The position numbers and the translations under genes are program-made. Shown piece after piece: positions 1-4,832 of a stretch of DNA of 5,734 nt. The notes below the pieces were generated by a model. That model did not search any database. It saw only the letters and a list, made by a program, of their open reading frames with translations, and was not told where the DNA came from. The DNA comes from Candidatus Gastranaerophilales bacterium (GTDB lineage Bacteria; Cyanobacteriota; Vampirovibrionia; Gastranaerophilales; Gastranaerophilaceae): assembly GCA_947630355.1 (NCBI GenBank), contig CANRHJ010000119.1:1-5734 (forward strand), in the 5' to 3' direction. The first letter of the stretch is position 1. Every line of letters begins with the position of its first letter.

Positions 1-380
1 AAGAAATTGCACAAATAACTGACTATTATGATATGTCTTTTGTAAATTATTATACTGCCGCTCCTTTAAAATATTTTTTCCTTGATCCTTATCATCCTAA
101 CTGGTTAATGCTGGGTAAAAGAGTTCTAGAGTGCTTATTCAAAAATAATATTGACAAGAAATTAGCTGTTCATATCACAAAAGATAATGTTGACAGTATT
201 TTAGAAAAACAAAAAACAGATTTGATAAATTATTTTGATAAAAATAAAGCCTTCATTGAAAGGTGGAATAAAGAAAACCAAGGTAAATTTTTGGATGTTG
301 AAAAATATAACAAAGAATTAAAATTCAGTGAAATATATAATACTGAATATTGGGAATATTATATTGAGAATAAAATATAA
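1..380 (+). CDS. C-terminal part of an unrecognised protein, cut by the left edge
   Basis: The reading frame is open from base 3 and ends at TAA 378-380, giving about 125 residues. An ATG at 33 exists, but nothing resembling a Shine-Dalgarno site precedes it and the frame stays open to the window edge. I therefore read this as the tail of a longer protein rather than a complete 115-residue one. The visible part starts with an aromatic-rich stretch (YYDMSFVNYYTAAPLKYFF, then DPYHPNW) and continues as a Lys/Asn/Glu-rich helical tail with no membrane segment. It ends in a Tyr/Trp-rich run (EYWEYYIENKI). I do not recognise the family. The aromatic DPYHPNW patch could suit a sugar- or nucleotide-handling enzyme, but that is only a guess. 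No convincing terminator follows; a 6-bp inverted repeat at 393-408 lacks a T-tract. Confidence 0.6.
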   Translation, partial: EIAQITDYYDMSFVNYYTAAPLKYFFLDPYHPNWLMLGKRVLECLFKNNIDKKLAVHITKDNVDSILEKQKTDLINYFDKNKAFIERWNKENQGKFLDVEKYNKELKFSEIYNTEYWEYYIENKI

Positions 381-421
381 TATGACCGTTTTTAACATAA
401 AGATGTTATAATGTAAAGTAA

Positions 422-550
422 GAAGAACTTGCCCATATTGTTGGAATAACAAAGAAAAGCATAACTGCAAATATGAAAAACTCCTTAAAACTGATTAATT
501 AAACGTATCAGTACAGATAAAACGGATATTGGCAAGTAGAAGAACAGATA
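422..550 (+). pseudogene. Decayed remnant of a winged-helix C-terminal domain
   Basis: No intact gene lies between 381 and 706, but pieces of this stretch read as a familiar domain when frames are joined. Frame one (422-499) gives EELAHIVGITKKSITANMK followed by NSLKLIN. A second frame (498-524) gives IKRISTDKT. The first frame resumes at 524-550 with GYWQVEEQI. Joined, the order helix-turn-helix (ELA..xGIT..xI), KLIKRI.TDK, GYW.VEE matches the winged-helix module at the C-terminus of some RecG-like/AlbA_2 putative DNA-binding and Fic-type proteins. In-frame stops at 500 and 515 and at least two frame changes show it is dead. No upstream body of such a gene is visible, so this is a leftover fragment, probably after deletion. 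The family call comes from memory of the motif, not from a search. Confidence 0.4.
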
Positions 551-571
551 TCATTTCAAACATCGCTCAAA

Positions 572-600
572 AAGTGTTCAAAAACGTTTTTATTGCACTT
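572..600. repeat. Imperfect palindrome with a 12-bp perfect core
   Basis: The core AAAAACGTTTTT (580-591) is a perfect palindrome. It is flanked by AAGTG (572-576) and CACTT (596-600), which are complementary across a small asymmetric bulge. On the minus strand the outer arm is followed by a short T run, so it could act as a weak second terminator behind the tRNA. As DNA it could equally be a protein-binding site. It may also be a chance product of AT-rich sequence. Confidence 0.3.
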
Positions 601-647
601 AAAAAATTAAAATACTTACGAAATAAAATATGTTGTTAAATCGCAAA

Positions 648-677
648 ATTACACAACAAACTACACAGATTACACAA
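648..677. repeat. Short degenerate direct repeats (TACACA)
   Basis: ATTACACAA occurs at 648-656 and again at 669-677. A third TACACA lies between them (662-667), so the hexamer appears at 650, 662 and 671. The run sits immediately beyond the tRNA terminator on the minus strand. Similar ATTACACAGATTACACA-like runs are common intergenic debris in AT-rich bacteria. I infer no function. Confidence 0.35.
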
Positions 678-702
678 AAAAAGCCACATAAATGCGGCTT
701 TT
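676..702 (-). terminator. Rho-independent terminator of the tRNA-Ser gene
   Basis: On the minus strand AAAAGCCGCAT (702-692) pairs with ATGTGGCTTTT (689-679), an 11-bp arm with one G-U wobble around a tiny loop that would open to TTTA-like size. It runs straight into a seven-T tract (682-676). It begins five bases after the encoded CCA of the tRNA, the expected position for an intrinsic terminator of a single-gene tRNA transcript. Confidence 0.85.
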
Positions 703-706
703 AAAA

Positions 707-796
707 TGGAGGAGGAGGTGGGATTCGAACCCACGGTACGCTCGCACGTACGACGGTTTTCAAGACCGCTCCGATCAACCGCTCCGGCACTCCTCC
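707..796 (-). tRNA. tRNA-Ser (anticodon UGA), CCA encoded
   Basis: The minus strand folds as a type II tRNA of 90 nt including CCA. The acceptor GGAGGAG (796-790) pairs with CTCCTCC (717-711). The anticodon arm GCGGT / loop CTTGAAA / ACCGT gives anticodon TGA, which reads UCA and related serine codons. The long variable arm GTACG-TGCGAG-CGTAC is typical of tRNA-Ser. The T arm is GTGGG TTCGAAT CCCAC. The D arm (CCGGAGCGGTTGATCGG) closely resembles known bacterial tRNA-Ser(UGA). The encoded 3' end is TCCA, so base 73 reads U, whereas G is usual for serine tRNAs. The gene stands alone, with its own promoter and terminator. Confidence 0.95.
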
Positions 797-819
797 ATCG
801 CTTTTTGTTCGTTTCTCTT

Positions 820-848
820 ATATTAATAAAAAAATAATTTATTGTAAA
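820..848 (-). promoter_or_regulatory. Probable sigma70-type promoter of tRNA-Ser
   Basis: On the minus strand TTTACA (848-843) is separated by 17 bases from TAATAT (825-820), matching the -35 and -10 consensus at five and four of six positions. Transcription would begin near 813, giving a roughly 16-base 5' leader for processing before the mature tRNA 5' end at 796. The spacer is nearly pure A/T, so other register choices are possible. Confidence 0.5.
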
Positions 849-927
849 GTATTTTATACTCTTCGTTTTAATGCAAGAGAAATATTCAAGCGAAAATTTA
901 AACACATTAAAATTACGTACATACTAA

Positions 928-1002
928 GTCTGCACAAGCGGATTATAAGTGTCAAACCGGTGTGCAGCGAAGCTAAAGAAACGGCCTGCAAAAATTTCAG
1001 AC
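928..1002. other. GC-richer intergenic patch with competing inverted repeats, possible structured RNA
   Basis: Between the tRNA and the response regulator gene this patch stands out as clearly richer in G and C than the flanking A/T sequence. CTGCACA (930-936) is complementary to TGTGCAG (961-967), and CGG (939-941) to CCG (957-959) inside it, forming a two-part stem. TGCAG (963-967) can instead pair with CTGCA (986-990). GTCTG (928-932) can close with CAGAC (998-1002). No T-tract follows on either strand, so it is not an ordinary intrinsic terminator. On the minus strand it is the 3' flank of the regulator gene. It matches no RNA family I know, and the strand of any RNA is undecided. Confidence 0.3.
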
Positions 1003-1030
1003 CTATGCGAATTATGAGAATTATTATATT

Positions 1031-1714
1031 TTATATTATATTTTCTTTAATTGCTTTGACTGCAGCTTGAACTCTGTCATCCACGCAAAGTTTTTGAAGA
1101 ATACTGCATACATGAGCCTTTGCCGTATGTACACTTACTATTAATTCTTTAGCTATTTCCGTATTACTTTTTCCTTTAACCAAATGTTTTAATACTTCAA
1201 GTTCACGTTCCGTTAATTGAGCTCTGGCATCTTGAACTTCAGTCGTATTAATTAAAGTGACGTTTTCAGGTTTAGGGAAATAATTCAATGCTGCGGAAGA
1301 AACACCAGCATCTACCCAGCAAGCTCCGTTTGCTACATTTTTTATTACTTCGGATAAAGTTTCGGGAGTTATATCTTTTAAGCAATATGCATTTGCACCT
1401 GCACCCAATGCTGCTATTACTTCTTCCCCGCGTTCATGTGATGTTAATATTATTATTTTTGATTTACAATTCAATTCTTTTAATTTCATTGTTGCTTCTA
1501 AGCCGTTCATGCCTGGCAGTCCCAAATCCATCAACACGACATCGGGTTTTAATTTATCTATTAATTTTATGCCTTCCTGCGCATCTTCGGCTTCACCTAT
1601 CACGTTTATATGTTCATATTCATTTAACGTTGATTTCAATCCGACTCTTGTCAATTTATAATCTTCGACAATTACAACACTGACTTCATCATTTTTACTC
1701 ATTACCTCTGTCAA
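1031..1714 (-). CDS. NarL/FixJ-family response regulator, DNA-binding
   Basis: A 227-residue protein with a complete receiver domain (about 11-128) and a LuxR/GerE helix-turn-helix (about 165-227), the standard size and order for this family. Receiver landmarks are acidic E17-D18, phosphoacceptor D63 in LMDLGLPG, T91 in ILTS and K113 in CLKD. The output domain has the typical LTERELEVLKHLVKGKSNTEIA opening and the recognition-helix region VSVHTAKAHV. It should be a cytoplasmic transcription factor controlled by phosphorylation. No histidine kinase is in the window, so it is an orphan here. Start choice: TTG at 1714 has AGGAAGG seven bases upstream, while the internal ATG at 1702 has a purine-rich stretch only about two bases away. 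I therefore prefer TTG; an ATG start would lose four residues. Target genes cannot be read from the sequence. Confidence 0.93.
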   Translation of the reverse strand: MTEVMSKNDEVSVVIVEDYKLTRVGLKSTLNEYEHINVIGEAEDAQEGIKLIDKLKPDVVLMDLGLPGMNGLEATMKLKELNCKSKIIILTSHERGEEVIAALGAGANAYCLKDITPETLSEVIKNVANGACWVDAGVSSAALNYFPKPENVTLINTTEVQDARAQLTERELEVLKHLVKGKSNTEIAKELIVSVHTAKAHVCSILQKLCVDDRVQAAVKAIKENII

Positions 1715-1721
1715 AACAATA

Positions 1722-1728
1722 CCTTCCT
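1722..1728 (-). promoter_or_regulatory. Ribosome binding site deciding the TTG start of the response regulator
   Basis: AGGAAGG on the minus strand lies seven bases before TTG 1714-1712. This is a better position than anything available to the downstream ATG at 1702, and it is the reason for annotating a TTG start. Confidence 0.6.
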
Positions 1729-1730
1729 CT

Positions 1731-1755
1731 CTAATTTTACAATTAGTCTTCTAAT
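1731..1755 (-). repeat. CTAAT/ATTAG inverted repeats in the regulator leader
   Basis: CTAATT (1731-1736) and AATTAG (1741-1746) form a perfect inverted repeat. On the minus strand its loop is GTAA, a GNRA-type tetraloop. A further CTAAT follows at 1751-1755, pairable with the same ATTAG. The element ends two bases before the AGGAAGG ribosome binding site. It could be a small hairpin next to the start signal or an operator half-site array, for example for autoregulation. The arms are almost all A/T, so chance is a serious alternative. Confidence 0.3.
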
Positions 1756-1891
1756 CACTAACTTAATTTAGAACAAATAATTTATTTTTGTAATTAACCA
1801 ACTGTCTAATTTATAATAGTTCTAAGGTATTATAATTATGCAAAGTGAAGTTTACTTATTATGTATGGTACAGAGCGAAAAACAAGCATTT

Positions 1892-2368
1892 TTATTTATT
1901 TACTTTTTTATCACCGAAACCTGCGACATCATAAATTAATGTTTTCAGAGCATTAGCAAGTAAAATTATACCTGCCGCTTTGCCCAATGTTTTAAATTTT
2001 AGTGCAATAACGGATAAAGCCACTATAGGCAGACCGCTTGCCAGTGTTTTACCAAAGTTTAGAGTATATCCTTTAAGTCTGGAGAACATATGTGTATATG
2101 TGAAACCCTGTTGAGTATCATACCAAATCTTTTTTAATTTTGATATAGTAGCGCTGCCTTTTGAATATGACATATATTGAGAATATTGTTTATCAAATCT
2201 GTCGGCGGAATCGGTACGGTCAGTAACTATTGCGTTTTCACGTCCGTTAACGTGAGAGTCATATATTACGGAAGCAATAGAAACTGCACCAAGTGCTTTT
2301 GAAATTACACCTAATGGTTTACCGGAAAAACTTTTTACGGCACTAACCGCCTTACTCATTATTGTCAT
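1892..2368 (-). CDS. Hypothetical 158-residue protein with hydrophobic segments
   Basis: I do not recognise this family. The protein is basic. It has a moderately hydrophobic N-terminal stretch (about 19-35, LGVISKALGAVSIASVIY), a polar, Tyr/Ser/Asp-rich middle (36-100), and two adjacent hydrophobic stretches near the C-terminus (about 108-124 and 128-147) that could form a membrane hairpin, ending in a charged tail (GDKKVNK). Membrane association is therefore likely but not proven. The ATG at 2368 is preferred over the one at 2359 because AAAAGG (2381-2376) lies seven bases upstream of it. It begins 43 bases after the HEAT-like gene with no promoter or terminator evident between, so the two are probably co-transcribed and may act together. 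The next gene downstream, the response regulator, is 177 bases away. Confidence 0.75.
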   Translation of the reverse strand: MTIMSKAVSAVKSFSGKPLGVISKALGAVSIASVIYDSHVNGRENAIVTDRTDSADRFDKQYSQYMSYSKGSATISKLKKIWYDTQQGFTYTHMFSRLKGYTLNFGKTLASGLPIVALSVIALKFKTLGKAAGIILLANALKTLIYDVAGFGDKKVNK

Positions 2369-2411
2369 ATTCTTACCTTTTCTTTTACTTCCTTTTATTT
2401 ATTCCTTTACT

Positions 2412-3170
2412 TTATTTTGTTATTTTATTCTGTACCGATTTTAATATCGAATTTGCCGCCATTTTTGCTTCTTGTCCGTATAGTTTGTCGGAGCTTTGGA
2501 GATTTTTTAATAATGCGACTGTATTTTCATCACCGTGAGCATTTTCCGAAGCTATCGGACTCATTGCCAGCAATCTGTTATTTTCATCGGGATCTTGTAA
2601 TGCTATATTTAGCAGCGCTGTTAAAGCGGCATCATTATATCTTGAATCATCTTCTTCAAATCGTTTTATTAAATCTGTTATACCCATTCTTCTTACGGTA
2701 GCATCAGGGCTTCTCAGATAGCTTTCCAATGTTTTTATGTAATCATCGGTTAATTCTACAATATTTTTCGGTTTTTCTTTATTCTGTTCGAATGATTGGA
2801 CGGGAGCTGTATTTGCTGGACCCTGTATTGAAGTATTGGCCAATGCATCAGATTCACCATTTTTGCTGTATCCTGCGGGCTTTTCATAAGAAATTGTCTG
2901 CGGTGAAGTATTATTTGTATTATATGTATTAGTGCTTGGAGCTCCGGTACCTGAAGGATTATATATAAAAATATTTACCCCAGAAGTAGCCTGCTTATTG
3001 TTTGGGCCGTAAACCGATGCGACAGGATATTGATATAAAGGATATGTTACCCCCGTATTTTGTGCAATAGGCGCGGGAGACACATAAACAGAACCATTTA
3101 CCGCTTTATTCTGCGGTAAATTTGCATTGTTTACACCATATATCTGATTTTGTATCGGAAGTTCAGCCAT
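2412..3170 (-). CDS. Protein with disordered N-terminus and HEAT-like C-terminal repeats
   Basis: A 252-residue protein in two parts. Residues 1-135 are low in complexity and rich in Asn, Pro, Ser, Thr, Tyr and Gly, with no signal peptide; this part is probably unstructured. Residues about 136-252 are alpha-helical with HEAT/armadillo-like signatures: YLRSPDATVRRMGITDLIKRF, then ALLNIALQDPDENNRLLAM, then LLKNLQSSDKLYGQEAKMAA. Each has the Asp/Arg-containing turn between paired helices seen in such repeats. These scaffolds usually bind other proteins, so I infer an adaptor role and no enzymatic one. Start choice: the frame extends to a GTG at 3185, but ATG 3170 has AGGGA five bases upstream and the GTG has nothing, so I use the ATG. 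It is probably the first gene of an operon with the 158-residue gene. It is divergent from rpiB. Confidence 0.8.
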   Translation of the reverse strand: MAELPIQNQIYGVNNANLPQNKAVNGSVYVSPAPIAQNTGVTYPLYQYPVASVYGPNNKQATSGVNIFIYNPSGTGAPSTNTYNTNNTSPQTISYEKPAGYSKNGESDALANTSIQGPANTAPVQSFEQNKEKPKNIVELTDDYIKTLESYLRSPDATVRRMGITDLIKRFEEDDSRYNDAALTALLNIALQDPDENNRLLAMSPIASENAHGDENTVALLKNLQSSDKLYGQEAKMAANSILKSVQNKITK

Positions 3171-3175
3171 AGTAT

Positions 3176-3180
3176 TCCCT
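3176..3180 (-). promoter_or_regulatory. Ribosome binding site fixing the ATG start of the HEAT-like gene
   Basis: AGGGA on the minus strand, five bases before ATG 3170-3168. It argues against the in-frame GTG at 3185, for which this site would lie inside the coding region. Confidence 0.6.
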
Positions 3181-3192
3181 GCCACTTACATA

Positions 3193-3198
3193 TTTATA
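3193..3198 (-). promoter_or_regulatory. Possible -10 element upstream of the HEAT-like gene
   Basis: TATAAA on the minus strand would place a transcription start near 3186 and leave a leader of roughly 16 bases. No good -35 element is seen 16-18 bases upstream, only T-rich sequence, so this is a weak call. Confidence 0.25.
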
Positions 3199-3295
3199 AA
3201 CACTTATTAATTAAAAAACATGCTATTTTTTTGCGCTATTCTTTAAAATTTGTAACATTTAATGTATTCTTTTATCCTGATGATAAAATTTATAT

Positions 3296-3301
3296 AGAGG
3301 A
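3296..3301 (+). promoter_or_regulatory. Ribosome binding site of rpiB
   Basis: AGAGGA ends four bases before ATG 3306. It selects this start over the long in-frame upstream extension, which would run through the divergent promoter region. A weak candidate promoter upstream is TTGTAA, a 17-base gap, then TATCCT (about 3250-3279), each matching consensus at only four of six positions. Confidence 0.65.
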
Positions 3302-3305
3302 TTTT

Positions 3306-3746
3306 ATGCAAAAAATTATAATTGCTTCGGACCACGCAGGTTTTGAACTGAAAAATAAAATTATTAAACATCTTAATACAAAAGAATATATCATAAAAGA
3401 CAACGGGTGTTATTCGCAGGAGGCTGCGGATTATCCCGTTATTGCGAAAGAAACGGCAAAACTTGTTTCTGACGGAACATTTGATAAAGGTATATTAATT
3501 TGCGGCACCGGTATAGGCATGTCTATTGCCGCCAATAAAATCAACGGAATTAGAGCCGCAGTATGCACGGATACCACTTGCGCAAGATTTTCAAGACTGC
3601 ATAATAATTCTAATATTCTTTGTTTGGGTCAAAGAATTATCGGTGAATATCTTGCTTACGATATTTGTGATATCTGGCTTAATACGGATTTTGAAGCCGA
3701 ACGCCATCTGAAAAGAGTTAACCTCATTGAGAACTTTTACAGCTAG
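3306..3746 (+). CDS. rpiB: Ribose-5-phosphate isomerase B
   Basis: A 146-residue protein, the normal length for the RpiB/LacAB family. It interconverts ribose 5-phosphate and ribulose 5-phosphate in the non-oxidative pentose phosphate pathway, in the cytoplasm, usually as a dimer or tetramer. Visible motifs are ASDHAGFELK (D9, H10, phosphate/sugar binding), DYP at 42-44, GILICGTGIGMSIAANK with C66 at the known catalytic cysteine position, CARFSRLHNNSN with H99, LGQRIIG, and AERHLKRVNLI with R133, H134 and R137. All the key residues known from the E. coli enzyme appear to be present, so it should be active. The frame stays open upstream, but ATG 3306 follows AGAGGA (3296-3301) and starts exactly where the family starts. 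It is the only complete plus-strand gene here, and its last 23 bases overlap the convergent REC-STAS gene. Confidence 0.96.
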   Translation: MQKIIIASDHAGFELKNKIIKHLNTKEYIIKDNGCYSQEAADYPVIAKETAKLVSDGTFDKGILICGTGIGMSIAANKINGIRAAVCTDTTCARFSRLHNNSNILCLGQRIIGEYLAYDICDIWLNTDFEAERHLKRVNLIENFYS

Positions 3747-4629
3747 CTATTACATCAACCGCATCTTCCACAGTTGTTTTACAAGGTATCACATCTTCCA
3801 AGTATGCAAAAGCAAGCGCTTCTTTTATGTTTGACGAAGGATTTATTAATACAAACTTACCGCCGTTCTCGGCACATATCTTATATATATCCGCAAAAAC
3901 ATAAGCATTTTCCGTATCGAATGTTGTTATATCCTTTAAATCAAACAATACATTATTTATTCCGGTATAAATGGCCGAATTGATATTCTTTATTATTGCA
4001 TCAAAGATTTTCGGTTCATTAAATCTCTTTATTATATATGACACAATATTATTGTTTATTATATATCTTGTAAAAGCTATATTATTTTCGGTCTGAAATG
4101 TGGTACTCAAAAATTTCAATAATTTTGCATGCCAATCTTTATCTTTCTGGATATAAAAATCTATACCCAATTCATAACAATGTTCAATTAAAGAACTGTC
4201 ATCAGTACCTGATATTACAATAATTTTTATATCTTTAGCCAGTTCTTTTCTTCGTTTTACGGCAGTTTCAACAAGTTCAAAACCGTCTGAAGAATTCGGC
4301 ATAAACAAATCTATAATTACACAGTCGAAATGAGCTTTCTGCAATTCCTGCATAGCTTCATCTTTATCTCTGGCAACTTTCGGCACTACCCCTATTCGTT
4401 TCAAAACCGTACTCAGCTGATATATTGAAAGCTCCAAATCATCGGCTATCAATATTTTTTTGTCTTCAATAGACTCAAGCTTTATTCCTGTTCCGAAAGA
4501 ATAAATTTTTCTCTCAATTTCTATTAATGCCTGCGTGATATCATTTGTAGTTATATCACCGCTCTCGGCTTTTTCTTTCATTGAGGCCAGTTCAAATATT
4601 TTACTTATTTGTTCTTGTGTTAAATCCAT
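3724..4629 (-). CDS. Response regulator receiver-STAS fusion protein
   Basis: A 301-residue protein with three parts: a short helical N-terminus (1-55) I cannot assign, a receiver domain (about 57-178) and a STAS domain (about 186-296). Receiver landmarks are D63-D64 in ILIADD, phosphoacceptor D107 in IIDLFMP, S140 in ISGTDD, and a lysine near 162-164 in IQKDKD. The STAS part shows the beta-strand NNVLFDLKDITTFD, then GGKFVLINPSSNIKEAL and a closing TVEDAV, as in anti-sigma-factor antagonists. STAS proteins of the SpoIIAA/RsbV type bind a kinase/anti-sigma factor and are switched by phosphorylation of a serine in a DSxG-like motif. Here that motif reads D238-T-E-N. There is no DNA-binding domain, so output is probably protein-protein. 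I infer a link between a phosphorelay and partner switching. No kinase, phosphatase or sigma factor lies nearby. Confidence 0.88.
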   Translation of the reverse strand: MDLTQEQISKIFELASMKEKAESGDITTNDITQALIEIERKIYSFGTGIKLESIEDKKILIADDLELSIYQLSTVLKRIGVVPKVARDKDEAMQELQKAHFDCVIIDLFMPNSSDGFELVETAVKRRKELAKDIKIIVISGTDDSSLIEHCYELGIDFYIQKDKDWHAKLLKFLSTTFQTENNIAFTRYIINNNIVSYIIKRFNEPKIFDAIIKNINSAIYTGINNVLFDLKDITTFDTENAYVFADIYKICAENGGKFVLINPSSNIKEALAFAYLEDVIPCKTTVEDAVDVIASCKSSQ

Positions 4630-4649
4630 TGTTATTAATTCCGAATTTT

Positions 4650-4678
4650 ATAATAACAAACTTAATGTAATTTATCAA
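4650..4678 (-). promoter_or_regulatory. Sigma70-type promoter of the REC-STAS gene
   Basis: On the minus strand TTGATA (4678-4673), a 17-base gap and TATTAT (4655-4650) each match the consensus at five of six positions, the best promoter in the window. Transcription would start near 4643, only about 14 bases before ATG 4629. That leaves a very short leader in which just a weak GGAA could serve the ribosome. Confidence 0.65.
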
Positions 4679-4756
4679 GATACTCTTTGGTCTATATACT
4701 ATCTTGCCATAATTTTTAAGTATTGTTTCACTTATTATCGTCTTTTTGGGTTTTTA

Positions 4757-4786
4757 GTGACAAAAAATATATTTTAATGTTTTAAT
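4757..4786 (+). promoter_or_regulatory. Candidate promoter of the membrane protein gene
   Basis: GTGACA (4757-4762), an 18-base gap and TTTAAT (4781-4786) each match consensus at five of six positions. This predicts a start near 4793 and a leader of about 40 bases containing GAGGAA (4815-4820). The -10 overlaps an 8-bp tandem repeat, TTTTAATG, at 4772-4779 and 4780-4787, which could affect promoter spacing or bind a regulator. In A/T-rich DNA such matches also arise by chance. Confidence 0.35.
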
Positions 4787-4832
4787 GTTATTGTACACAT
4801 TTTATTATTACCCTGAGGAATAAATTCTAAAC

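Noticed and set aside
393..408. TAACAT-AAAG-ATGTTA hairpin as a terminator of the left-edge gene
   Set aside because: Only six weak pairs and no following T-tract on the plus strand, so it is not supported as an intrinsic terminator.
648..677. Possible CRISPR-like repeats (TACACA)
   Set aside because: Units are too short and unevenly spaced (12 and 9 bases), with no spacer structure or cas genes.
636..905. Minus-strand 89-residue reading frame
   Set aside because: It runs through the tRNA-Ser gene and its terminator; the translated middle is the tRNA itself. Not a protein gene.
942..956. TTGACA and TATAAT-like words close together on the minus strand (TTTGACACTTATAAT)
   Set aside because: The two words are only two bases apart, so they cannot form a -35/-10 pair, and no good -35 lies 17 bases upstream of the TATAAT.
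1288..1683. Plus-strand 131-residue reading frame opposite the response regulator
   Set aside because: Leu/His/Arg-rich antisense shadow of a well-supported gene, without a ribosome binding site or recognisable domain.
3150..3305. N-terminal extension of rpiB
   Set aside because: The open frame upstream of 3306 would add 52 residues unlike any RpiB N-terminus and would cover the divergent promoter region. AGAGGA sits correctly for ATG 3306.
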